From the NCBI RefSeq assembly GCF_020400585.1, contig NZ_JAINVF010000018.1, positions 62,001 through 126,000 on the forward strand: a stretch of 64,000 nucleotides of DNA. Direction: 5' to 3'. Below the pieces are notes generated by a model. That model was not told the DNA's origin. It worked only from the letters and a program-made list of their open reading frames with translations, and made no database searches. Source of the DNA: Streptomyces sp. NK08204. Its GTDB lineage: Bacteria; Actinomycetota; Actinomycetes; Streptomycetales; Streptomycetaceae. The position numbers and the translations under genes are program-made. This document shows, one piece after another, positions 25,686 to 34,460 of this stretch (position 1 is the stretch's first letter; each line of letters opens with the position of its first letter).

Positions 25686-26891
25686 TCATCCCGCCCGCAG
25701 CGCCATCGTCATCGCCTCGACCGCCAGAAGCGGGGCCACGTTGCGGTCCAGCGCCTCGCGGCAGGCGGCGATCGCCTCGATGCGGCGAAGCGTGGACTCG
25801 GGCGTGCTGCCGCGGGCCAGGCGCTCCAGCGCGTCCTCGGCGTCGGTGTTGGCGATCGCCACGCGGGAGCCGAGCTGGAGGGCGAGGACGTCACGGTAGA
25901 AGCCGGTGAGGTCGCTGAGGGCGACGTCCAGGCTGTCACGCTGGGTGCGCGTTCTGCGGCGCTTCTGCATGTCCTCCAGCTCCTTCATCACGCCCGCGGT
26001 GCCACGCGGCAGCCGGCCGCCCTGCGCCGCGCCGAGCGCCGCCTTCATCTCCTCCGTCTCCTTGCCGTCCATCTCCTCCGCGAGTTGCTTGGCGTCCTCG
26101 GCGGCTGCGTCGACAAGCTCCTGGGCGGCCTTGAGGCACGCCCCGACCTCGTCCAGGCGCAGCGGCAGCTTCAGGACGGCGGCGCGGCGCTCGCGGGCCG
26201 CAGGGTCGGTGGCCAGGCGTCGGGCCCGGTCGACGTGGCCCTGGGTGGCGTGGGCCGCGGACGCGGCGACCCCGGGTTCGATGCCGTCGCGGCGTACGAG
26301 CATGTCGGCGACGGCGTCGACCGACGGCGTGCGCAGGTTCAGGTGGCGGCAGCGGGAGCGAATGGTCGGCAGGACGTCCTCGATGGAGGGGGCGCACAGC
26401 AGCCAGACCGTGCGCGGGGCGGGCTCCTCCACGGCCTTGAGGACGGCGTTGGCCGACTTCTCGTTGAGCCGCTCGGCGTCCTCCACCAGGATGATCTGCC
26501 AGCGGCCGTTCGCCGGGGCGGTGAACGACTTGCGGACCGTGTCCCGCATGTCCTTCACCAGGATCTCCGAGCCGACGGCGGCGACGGTGGTGACGTCCGC
26601 GTGGGTGCCGAGCAGCGCGGTGTGGCAGCCGTCGCAGAAACCGCAGCCGGGCGCTCCGCCGAGCGCGCGGTCGGGGCTCACGCACTGCAGGGCCGCGGCG
26701 AAGGCCCGCGCCGCCTGGTTGCGGCCCGCTCCGGGCGGGCCCGTGAACAGCCAGGCGTGGGTCATCTTCGACGCCTCGGGCAGCGGCTGGTCCGCCGCGG
26801 CGGCGGTGACGAGGGCGTCGGCGTCCCGCGCGGCGGCGCCGAGCACGGCGCTCACCTTCTCCTGCCCGACGAGGTCGTCCCATACGGTCAT
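25686..26891 (-). CDS. holB: DNA polymerase III subunit delta'
   Basis: A 401-aa clamp-loader subunit. The P-loop GPPGAGRNQ lacks the catalytic lysine, as expected for delta', which does not hydrolyse ATP. A zinc module (C...C-x2-C-x2-C in CVSPDRALGG and GCGFCDGCH, about residues 60-85) and the SRC motif in IRSRCRHLNLR (about 180) are present. Delta' works with delta and tau/gamma to load the sliding clamp. It lies downstream of the tmk fusion on the same strand, a holB-tmk neighbourhood common in bacteria. Confidence 0.92.
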   Translation of the reverse strand: MTVWDDLVGQEKVSAVLGAAARDADALVTAAAADQPLPEASKMTHAWLFTGPPGAGRNQAARAFAAALQCVSPDRALGGAPGCGFCDGCHTALLGTHADVTTVAAVGSEILVKDMRDTVRKSFTAPANGRWQIILVEDAERLNEKSANAVLKAVEEPAPRTVWLLCAPSIEDVLPTIRSRCRHLNLRTPSVDAVADMLVRRDGIEPGVAASAAHATQGHVDRARRLATDPAARERRAAVLKLPLRLDEVGACLKAAQELVDAAAEDAKQLAEEMDGKETEEMKAALGAAQGGRLPRGTAGVMKELEDMQKRRRTRTQRDSLDVALSDLTGFYRDVLALQLGSRVAIANTDAEDALERLARGSTPESTLRRIEAIAACREALDRNVAPLLAVEAMTMALRAG

Positions 26892-27019
26892 GGGTCACGC
26901 CGCCCTTCCGTCACACTCCGCGTTCCGCAGTCCATTGTGCGGGTCGGCACCGACAACGAGGGGCGGCGCCCGTCGGCACCCCGGCGGACGCCGCCCCTGT
27001 CGGCCCTGTGCTCTCCGGC

Positions 27020-30000
27020 TCAGCCGCGCCGGCCACGGCCACGGCGGCCCTGGTCCTCGCCGTGCTCGGCGGACTCGCCGTACTCCTGCTCGTCGTACGA
27101 CCCCAGTAGCTCGTCCGCCAGCGACGGCAGGTCGTCCAGCGGGGTCTCCTCGGCCCACTCGGGGCGCGGTCTGCGGCGCGGCCTGCCCTCGGCGTCGAGC
27201 TGGGGCATCTCACGCGTACGGTCCTCGGAGCCGTCGGGGCCCGCGGCGGGCCGCTCGTCCCGGAAGAAGCCGGGCGGCACCCGGTCCGCAGGGTCGTCAC
27301 CGCGCACGGGCGGCAGTACGGCGGTCTCGTCGGCGGGTCCGGCAGGGACCTGCGGCAGGACCGCGGTCTCGTCCGCGGCGAGCGGAGCCACCTGCGGCAG
27401 CACGGTCGTCTCGTCCGACGCCCCGGCAGTCGGCGGCTGCGGCAGCTCGGCCGTCACCTCCGAGTCGGAGCCCGCAGAGCCGGAGTCGTACGCGTCGGCG
27501 CCGGACACGCCCGTGCCGTACACGCCGGTGCCGTACGGGCCGGTGCCGGAAGACGCAGCGCTGGAAAAGCCGGAGCCGGACGTCTCCGCGGAGCGGGCGT
27601 CCCGCCCCGCGCGTCCGGTCTCGTCGTCCCGCTCCCCGCGTACGGGCCGCAGCACCGCCGTCTCCTCGGCGCCCGGCGACACCGCCGGCGTCGGCACGGT
27701 CGACGCCTCGGGCGTCACACCCGGGGCCGTCGGCCGGGGTGCGCTGGGCCTGCGAGCCGCCACGTCGGCCGCCGCAGCAGCCTCGGCGGCCTGACGGCGG
27801 GCCGCCTCCGCCCGCAGCAGCGCCTCCTCGGCCTTCCGCTGCTTCTCCAGGCGACGCGCCTCTTCCTCCGCGCGCAGCCGCGCCTCTTCCTCGGCCAGCT
27901 TGCGGCGCCGCTCCTCCTCGGCCTTGCGACGGGCCTCCGCCTCGGCGCGTGCCTTCTCCTCCGCGAGGAGCCGCTGCCGCTCCTCCTCGGCGCGGCGGCG
28001 TGCCTCCTCGGCCCGCTGCCGCGCCTCCTCCGCCTGCCGTTCGGCCTCGCGACGCTGCGCCTCCTCCAGCTCGCGCTGCTTGCGCTCCTCCTCCTCGGCG
28101 CGCAGCCGGGCCAGCTGCTCCTGGCGCTCGCGTTCCAGCCGCTCCTCCTCGGCCTTGCGCGCGGCCTCTTCCTCGGCCTTGCGGCGCGCTTCCTCCTCGG
28201 CCTGTCTCCGCGCCTCCTCCTTGGCCTTGATCTCGGCCTCGGACAGCGGCAGCACGGTGTCGAGCCGGTGCCGGATCACCGTGGTGACGGCGTCCGGTTC
28301 CTGCCCGGCGTCCACGACCAGATAGCGGCCCGGGTCGGAGGCGGCGAGGGTGAGGAAACCGGCCCGCACCCGCGCGTGGAACTCGGCGGGCTCGGACTCC
28401 AGCCGGTCGGGGGCCTCCGTGAACCGCTCACGGGCGGTCTCCGGGGGGACGTCCAGCAGGACGGTCAGGTGCGGAACGAGCCCGGCGGTCGCCCAGCGGT
28501 TGATGCGGGCGATCTCGGTCGGAGACAGGTCGCGGCCGGCGCCCTGGTAGGCGACGGAGGAGTCGATGTAGCGGTCGGAGATCACGACCGCGCCGCGCTC
28601 CAGGGCGGGGCGTACGACCGTGTCGACGTGCTCGGCCCGGTCGGCGGCGTACAGCAGCGCCTCCGCGCGGTGCGACAGGCCCGCCGAGGACACGTCCAGC
28701 AGGATCGACCGCAGCCGCTTGCCCACGGGGGTGGCCCCCGGCTCGCGGGTGAGCACGACCTCGTGGCCCTTGGCGCGGATCCACTCCGCGAGGGCCTCGG
28801 CCTGGGTGGACTTCCCGGCGCCGTCGCCGCCCTCCAGGGCGATGAAGAAGCCGTTCGTCGCGGGTGCCTGGACGGGGTCGTCGCCGCCGAGCAGCGCGTC
28901 CTTGAGGTCCTGGCGCAGCGGCACGCCGGAGCGGTCGTCGACCTTGGCGAGCACCAGTGCGGCCACCGGCAGCAGCAGCGCGCCCACCAGCATCAGCATG
29001 AAGGCGGCGCCGCCGTGTGCGAAGACGAACCTGCCGTTCTCCAGACGGTGCGGCCCGATGAGCGCCGCCACCAGGGGCGCGACCAGCGCGCCGAGCGCTA
29101 TGAAGACCCGGGCCACCGCGTGCAGGTGGTCGGTCGTGCGCCCCCGGCGGTACTCCTCGGTCTCCTGGTCCAGCAGGGTGTGCCCGGTGTTCGCGGCCAC
29201 GCCCGCGCCGGTACCGGCCAGCGTGAGGATCAGCAGCACCGTGGTGACGTCCGGGACGAGGCCGGCGGCCAGCAGCGCGATGCCGGTGAAGGCGATCGCG
29301 AGGGCGAGGAGCCGACGGCGCGAGAGCGAGGGCAGCAGCGCGGGCGCGGTACGGATGCCGACGGTGACACCGCCGGTCAGGCCGAGCACCAGCAGGCCGT
29401 ACAGGACGGGGCCGCCGCCCAGGTCCTTGGCGTGCAGCACGCACACGGCGGCGGCGGCGGAGACGGCGCCCGCCACGGCGGCGCAGGCCAGGACGAGCAG
29501 CGGAATCGCCCCCGTACGGCCCTTGTCGACGCCCGTTCCGGTGCGCGGGCGGCGCAGGCCCTCCAGCGGGGACCGCGCGCGGGGGGTGCGCGCCTCGGGC
29601 AGCTCCAGGAAGGTCAGCAGGGACAGGGAGGCGGCGAACAGACCGGCCGCCACATACGCCCCGAGGGCCGCCTGGTGCTGGTCGAACCAGGCGACGCCGG
29701 TGCCCAGCAGGTTGTTCAGCAGGGCGGCCACGACCAGCACCGCCGCCGCCAGCGGGACCGCCAGGAAGCTGGTGCGCAGTGCGAGGCGGCGCAGGGCGTC
29801 CAAGTGGTCCGGCAGCGGCCGTACCGTCGCCCCTTCCGGGGGCGGGGCGGGCAGCAGCGCGGGGGCCGCGCTCTCCCGGCACACCGTCCACAGCCGCTCG
29901 GCGACGCCGGTGACGAATGCGGTGACCAGCAGGGCGGCCAGTGCGCTGCCCGGGGTCCAGTCGATCCACAGGGGCGCGACGATCAGCAGTGCGGCGCGCA

Positions 30001-30394
30001 GCCCGTCGGCGCCGACCATGGTCCAGCGCCGGTCGAGCGGGCCCTGGTACGCGGTGAGCTTGGTCAGCGGGCCGAGGAGGACCGCTCCGAAGAGCAGGGT
30101 GGCGAGGATCCGGGCTCCGAGGACGGTCGCCACTGCGAACGCCACGCCTCGGTAGCCCCCGCCGAAGGAGCCCTCGGCGATCGCCGTCTGAAGGGCGAGG
30201 AGGACCAGTACGAGGAGCGCGAGCGTGTCGCCGACACCGCTGACGAGCTGTGCGCTCCACAGTCGCCTCAGCTGCGGCCGGCGCAGCAGAGAACGGACGG
30301 CACGCTCGCGGGAGTCCGCGACGAGGGCGTCGTCGGGCGCCGTGGCGTCGTCCGGTGGTGTGGGGTGGGCCGTTGGCTGCTCGGCTCGCGTCAT
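27020..30394 (-). CDS. tmk: Thymidylate kinase fused to an MFS-like membrane domain
   Basis: A 1,124-aa three-part protein. Residues 1-500 carry about 12 hydrophobic segments of a major-facilitator-like fold. Residues about 513-720 are a complete dTMP kinase: P-loop EGGDGAGKSTQAEAL, LTREPGATPVGKRLR, and DRYIDSSVAYQGAGRDL with the DR(Y) motif; it makes dTDP from dTMP. Residues 720-870 form a long E/R/A-rich coiled coil, and 870-1,124 are disordered and acidic. The kinase is the only tmk visible, so this fusion is probably the essential enzyme, held at the membrane. No transport substrate is evident. Confidence 0.9.
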   Translation of the reverse strand: MTRAEQPTAHPTPPDDATAPDDALVADSRERAVRSLLRRPQLRRLWSAQLVSGVGDTLALLVLVLLALQTAIAEGSFGGGYRGVAFAVATVLGARILATLLFGAVLLGPLTKLTAYQGPLDRRWTMVGADGLRAALLIVAPLWIDWTPGSALAALLVTAFVTGVAERLWTVCRESAAPALLPAPPPEGATVRPLPDHLDALRRLALRTSFLAVPLAAAVLVVAALLNNLLGTGVAWFDQHQAALGAYVAAGLFAASLSLLTFLELPEARTPRARSPLEGLRRPRTGTGVDKGRTGAIPLLVLACAAVAGAVSAAAAVCVLHAKDLGGGPVLYGLLVLGLTGGVTVGIRTAPALLPSLSRRRLLALAIAFTGIALLAAGLVPDVTTVLLILTLAGTGAGVAANTGHTLLDQETEEYRRGRTTDHLHAVARVFIALGALVAPLVAALIGPHRLENGRFVFAHGGAAFMLMLVGALLLPVAALVLAKVDDRSGVPLRQDLKDALLGGDDPVQAPATNGFFIALEGGDGAGKSTQAEALAEWIRAKGHEVVLTREPGATPVGKRLRSILLDVSSAGLSHRAEALLYAADRAEHVDTVVRPALERGAVVISDRYIDSSVAYQGAGRDLSPTEIARINRWATAGLVPHLTVLLDVPPETARERFTEAPDRLESEPAEFHARVRAGFLTLAASDPGRYLVVDAGQEPDAVTTVIRHRLDTVLPLSEAEIKAKEEARRQAEEEARRKAEEEAARKAEEERLERERQEQLARLRAEEEERKQRELEEAQRREAERQAEEARQRAEEARRRAEEERQRLLAEEKARAEAEARRKAEEERRRKLAEEEARLRAEEEARRLEKQRKAEEALLRAEAARRQAAEAAAAADVAARRPSAPRPTAPGVTPEASTVPTPAVSPGAEETAVLRPVRGERDDETGRAGRDARSAETSGSGFSSAASSGTGPYGTGVYGTGVSGADAYDSGSAGSDSEVTAELPQPPTAGASDETTVLPQVAPLAADETAVLPQVPAGPADETAVLPPVRGDDPADRVPPGFFRDERPAAGPDGSEDRTREMPQLDAEGRPRRRPRPEWAEETPLDDLPSLADELLGSYDEQEYGESAEHGEDQGRRGRGRRG

Positions 30395-30500
30395 GCGTTC
30401 AGCCTATCGGCAGCGACCGACAGCCCGCCCCGAGCGGCCGGAGATGGACAGCCGCCGACACCGAAGCGATGCCAAGGCGTTCTCTTCGCGAACCCGAGCG

Positions 30501-30549
30501 AACGAGTAACGAGTAGGCAGTAGCGAGCAACGAGTAACGAGTAACGAGT
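30501..30549. repeat. Tandem AACGAGT repeats
   Basis: Five exact AACGAGT copies (30501, 30508, 30529, 30536 and 30543, each 7 bases long) with a 14-base interruption (30515-30528), in the 290-base gap between the topA stop and the tmk start. No ribosome-binding or operator role is evident; slippage is likely. Confidence 0.8.
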
Positions 30550-30560
30550 CAGGACGCGGC

Positions 30561-30600
30561 GGGGCGGCCCTCGGTCGTCCTGCCGATCGAGGGCCGCCCC
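30561..30600 (-). terminator. topA terminator
   Basis: A 13-base-pair stem (GGGGCGGCCCTCG / CGAGGGCCGCCCC) with a 14-base loop lies 86 bases past the topA stop codon. Confidence 0.65.
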
Positions 30601-30685
30601 GTCACCAGTCAGCCGTCCACGCCGGACGCACCGGCAGCCGTCCGCGCCGGACGAAACCGTCAGTGCTCCGCGTGTGACGGAACCG

Positions 30686-33517
30686 TCACTCCTCCGCGCC
30701 CGAAGCCGTCGCCTTGGAAGCCGTCGCCTTCTTCGCGGTGGTCTTCTTGGCGGTCGTCTTCTTCGCGGCGGCCGTCGTCTTCTTCGCCGCCGTCTTCTTG
30801 GCGGCGGTCTTCTTCGCCGGGGCCGCCGCCTTCTTCGCGGTGGCCTTCTTCGCCGTCTTCTTGGCGGGCCCCTTCGCGCGCTTCTCGGCGAGCAGCTCGA
30901 AGCCGCGCTCCGGGGTGATCGTCTCGACGCTGTCGCCGGAGCGGAGCGTCGCGTTGGTCTCGCCGTCGGTGACGTACGGGCCGAAGCGGCCGTCCTTGAC
31001 CACGACCGGCTTGCCGGAGACCGGGTCCTCGCCCAGTTCCTTCAGCGGCGGCTTGGCTGCGGCCCGGCCCCGCTGCTTGGGCTGGGCGTAGATCGCCTGG
31101 GCCTCCGCCAGCGTGATCGTGAAGATCTGGTCCTCGGACTGCAGCGAGCGCGAGTCCGTGCCCTTCTTCAGGTACGGCCCGTAGCGGCCGTTCTGGGCGG
31201 TGATCTCCACGCCGTCGGCGTCGGTGCCGACCACGCGCGGCAGCGACATCAGCTTCAGCGCGTCCTCGAGCGTCACCGTGTCCAGCGACATGGACTTGAA
31301 CAGCGAGGCGGTGCGCGGCTTGACCGCGTTCTTGCCCGTCTTCGGGGTGCCCTCGGGGAGGATCTCCGTGACGTACGGGCCGTAGCGGCCGTCCTTGGCG
31401 ACGATCGCGTGCCCGCTGGCCGGGTCGGTGCCCAGCTCGAAGTCACCGCTGGGCTTGGCCAGCAGTTCCTCGGCCAGCTCGACGGTCAGCTCGTCCGGCG
31501 CCAGGTCGTCCGGGATGTCGGCGCGCTGGTGCTGCTCGGTGTCCTTCTCGCCGCGCTCGATGTAAGGGCCGTAGCGGCCGACGCGGAGCACGATGTCGTT
31601 GCCCACCGGGAACGACGACACCTCGCGCGCGTCGATGGCGCCCAGGTCGGTCACCAGCTCCTTGAGGCCGCCGAGGTGGTCGCCGTCGCCGTTGCCTGCC
31701 TCGGCGGCGCCCGTCGCGTCGCCCTCGCCGAAGTAGAAACGCTTCAGCCACGGCACGGCCTTGGCCTCGCCGCGGGCGATGCGGTCGAGGTCGTCCTCCA
31801 TCTTGGCCGTGAAGTCGTAGTCGACGAGCCGCCCGAAGTGCTTCTCCAGGAGGTTCACGACGGCGAAGGACAGGAAGGACGGCACCAGGGCCGTGCCCTT
31901 CTTGAACACGTAGCCCCGGTCCAGGATCGTGCCGATGATCGACGCGTACGTCGACGGGCGGCCGATCTCCCGCTCTTCCAGCTCCTTGACCAGGGAGGCC
32001 TCGGTGTACCGGGCCGGGGGCTTGGTGGCGTGGCCGTCGACGGTGATCTCCTCGGCGGACAGTGCGTCCCCCTCGGCGACCTGCGGCAGCCGGCGCTCGC
32101 GGTCGTCCAGCTCGGCGTTCGGGTCGTCGGCACCTTCGACGTAGGCCTTGAGGAAGCCGTGGAAGGTGATCGTCTTGCCCGAGGCGCTGAACTCGACGTC
32201 CCGGCCGTCGGCGGCGCTGCCGCCGATCTTCACGGTCACGCTGTTGCCGGTCGCGTCCTTCATCTGGGAGGCGACGGTCCGCTTCCAGATCAGCTCATAG
32301 AGCTTGAACTGGTCGCCGGTCAGGCCGGTCTCGGCAGGAGTACGGAAACGATCACCCGAGGGGCGGATCGCCTCGTGGGCCTCCTGCGCGTTCTTGACCT
32401 TGGCGGCGTACGTACGCGGCTGCGGCGGCAGGTAGTCGGCGCCGTACAGCTGCGTGACCTGGGCGCGGGCCGCGGCGATCGCGGTGTCGCTCAGCGTCGT
32501 GGAGTCCGTACGCATGTACGTGATGTAGCCGTTCTCGTACAGCTTCTGCGCGATCTGCATGGTCGCCTTCGCGCCGAAGCCCAGCTTGCGGCTGGCCTCC
32601 TGCTGCAGCGTCGTCGTGCGGAACGGAGCGTACGGCGAGCGGCGGTACGGCTTGGACTCGACGGAGCGCACGGAGAAACGGGTGTTCTCCAGGGCGGCGG
32701 CGAGGGCGCGGGCGGTCGCCTCGTCGAGGTGGAGGATGTTCGCGCTCTTGAGCCGTCCCAGGGAGTCGAAGTCGCGGCCCTGCGCGATCCGCCTGCCGTC
32801 GACCGTCTGCAGGCGGGCGACCAGCGACGACGGGTCCGAGGAGTCCCCTGCGCGGCCGGTCGCGAAGGTACCCGTCAGGTCCCAGTACTCGGCAGAGCGA
32901 AAAGCCATGCGCTCGCGTTCCCGCTCGACGACGAGGCGCGTCGCGACGGACTGCACGCGGCCGGCGGACAGCCGGGGCATGACCTTCTTCCACAGGACGG
33001 GCGAGACCTCGTAGCCGTAGAGGCGGTCGAGGATGCGGCGGGTCTCCTGGGCGTCGACCAGCCTCTGGTTGAGCTGGCGCGGGTTGGCCACGGCCTCGCG
33101 GATCGCGTCCTTGGTGATCTCGTGGAACACCATGCGCTTGACCGGGATCTTCGGCTTGAGGACCTCCTGGAGGTGCCAGGCGATGGCCTCGCCCTCCCGG
33201 TCCTCATCGGTGGCCAGGAACAGCTCGTCGGAGTCCTTCAGGAGATCCTTGAGCTTCTTGACCTGGGCCTTCTTGTCGGCGTTGACCACATAGATCGGCT
33301 GGAAGTCATGTTCGACGTCCACACCGAGACGGCGGACCTCGCCGGTGTACTTCTCGGGCACCTCCGCGGCGCCGTTGGGAAGGTCACGGATGTGCCCGAC
33401 GCTCGCTTCGACTACGTAGCCGGGGCCGAGGTAGCCCTTGATCGTCTTCGCCTTGGCAGGCGACTCGACGATGACGAGTCGGCGGCCGCCCTGTGCGGTC
33501 TCGCTGGTCGGGGACAA
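30686..33517 (-). CDS. topA: DNA topoisomerase I (type IA)
   Basis: A 943-aa enzyme that relaxes negative supercoils. N-terminal Toprim (LVIVESPAKAKTIKGYLGP, residues 12-30; DEDREGEAIAWHL about 110), active-site tyrosine in GYITYMRTDSTTLS (about residue 330), then several GRYGPY repeats of Topo_C_Rpt type. The last 70 residues are Lys/Ala/Thr-rich (KKTAAKKTTAKK-type), the actinobacterial basic tail needed for processive relaxation. Start is TTG 33517 with GGAGAG upstream, since Toprim begins 12 residues later. It follows the small membrane gene on the same strand. Confidence 0.95.
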   Translation of the reverse strand: MSPTSETAQGGRRLVIVESPAKAKTIKGYLGPGYVVEASVGHIRDLPNGAAEVPEKYTGEVRRLGVDVEHDFQPIYVVNADKKAQVKKLKDLLKDSDELFLATDEDREGEAIAWHLQEVLKPKIPVKRMVFHEITKDAIREAVANPRQLNQRLVDAQETRRILDRLYGYEVSPVLWKKVMPRLSAGRVQSVATRLVVERERERMAFRSAEYWDLTGTFATGRAGDSSDPSSLVARLQTVDGRRIAQGRDFDSLGRLKSANILHLDEATARALAAALENTRFSVRSVESKPYRRSPYAPFRTTTLQQEASRKLGFGAKATMQIAQKLYENGYITYMRTDSTTLSDTAIAAARAQVTQLYGADYLPPQPRTYAAKVKNAQEAHEAIRPSGDRFRTPAETGLTGDQFKLYELIWKRTVASQMKDATGNSVTVKIGGSAADGRDVEFSASGKTITFHGFLKAYVEGADDPNAELDDRERRLPQVAEGDALSAEEITVDGHATKPPARYTEASLVKELEEREIGRPSTYASIIGTILDRGYVFKKGTALVPSFLSFAVVNLLEKHFGRLVDYDFTAKMEDDLDRIARGEAKAVPWLKRFYFGEGDATGAAEAGNGDGDHLGGLKELVTDLGAIDAREVSSFPVGNDIVLRVGRYGPYIERGEKDTEQHQRADIPDDLAPDELTVELAEELLAKPSGDFELGTDPASGHAIVAKDGRYGPYVTEILPEGTPKTGKNAVKPRTASLFKSMSLDTVTLEDALKLMSLPRVVGTDADGVEITAQNGRYGPYLKKGTDSRSLQSEDQIFTITLAEAQAIYAQPKQRGRAAAKPPLKELGEDPVSGKPVVVKDGRFGPYVTDGETNATLRSGDSVETITPERGFELLAEKRAKGPAKKTAKKATAKKAAAPAKKTAAKKTAAKKTTAAAKKTTAKKTTAKKATASKATASGAEE

Positions 33518-33796
33518 CTTGGCTCTTCTCTCCGGTCGACGCTGGGGCCTCCCCAGGCCTTCGTCCCGGGGTCGCGGCGTACTACTGGCTCGTGTGACGC
33601 TGCGGAGTGTGACGGTACATCCCGCCCCCGTGTCAAACGGGAAAAGCCCACAACGGCCACTCGAACGGTAACCCGACTACCGCCATTCCTGCCGCCCGGA
33701 GTGCTCGGTATCCCTCGGTCCCCTGTCCGGAGCGTGCTGCTCCCTTTACTCCCGCGTTACTCCCGCGCCACCCCCGCCGACCTGCGCCCGCCGACC

Positions 33797-33994
33797 TCAG
33801 AGGCGGGTGAGGCAGTACGCGCCGAGCCCCAGCGCGAGGAGCGAGACGACGCCCGCGAGGGTCGCCGATGCGACCCGGTTCACACCGTGGGCCACCGGTT
33901 CGCGGCGCCGGACCCGGGTGACCGTCCATGCCAGCAGGGCACCCCCGAACAGGGCGAACACCGCTCCGGCGAAGATCGCCGGTCCGCTCTCCAT
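33797..33994 (-). CDS. Small membrane protein
   Basis: A 65-aa protein with two hydrophobic helices (about residues 5-22 and 42-63) separated by the basic loop RVRRREP; both are strongly apolar with AIFAGAVFALFGGALLAW. It starts at ATG 33994, with GGGGC before it, and ends 279 bases before the topA start. It lies in front of topA in the same direction and may be co-transcribed. Function unknown; real but not confirmed by homology. Confidence 0.6.
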   Translation of the reverse strand: MESGPAIFAGAVFALFGGALLAWTVTRVRRREPVAHGVNRVASATLAGVVSLLALGLGAYCLTRL

Positions 33995-34173
33995 GGCCCC
34001 GTCCGCCCCTCTCGTACCGTGTGCCCGCCCAGCGCGGGGAGAGTGGCACGCGCAGGAGACGCGGGGGCGACATCGGGGTGAACTGAGGGGCAACGAACTT
34101 ACCGAACGGACGATCGAACGACGCTCGGAGGGTGAGATCCAGACCGGGTCCCGAAATTTTCAAGCCGTTTTAC

Positions 34174-34226
34174 GACGGCCACCCACCTCGGCTTGCGACG
34201 GCCACCCGCCCCGGCTTGCGACGGCC
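34174..34226. repeat. 23-bp tandem repeats and related repeats
   Basis: Two full 23-base units starting GACGGCCACCC (34174, 34197) and a partial third (34220) are followed at about 34246-34310 by three copies of CACACGCTCCCGCYG-type units. The 430-base stretch 34032-34460 holds no gene. Confidence 0.75.
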
Positions 34227-34460
34227 ATGTCCCCCGGCGCCACGCCCACACGCTCCCGCTGCCACGGCCACACGCTCCCGCCGACTCGGACACGCGCTCC
34301 CGCCGACGGCTCGGCCGCGCGCTCGCGGCCCGTGCCGCCTGCCCATGGCAGACGATTCCGAGGGCGGCTACGCGGGCCCGGGCAGCCCCCGTGCGACAGC
34401 CGGCCGGCGACCCGTGCCACTGCTCCCGGCCGGGCCACAGGAGCCCGGCCGGGAGAGCCC

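Noticed and set aside
27020..28250. Separate gene in the C-terminal part of the tmk fusion
   Set aside because: The frame is continuous from the kinase domain, without a stop or a ribosome-binding site, and the coiled coil follows directly.
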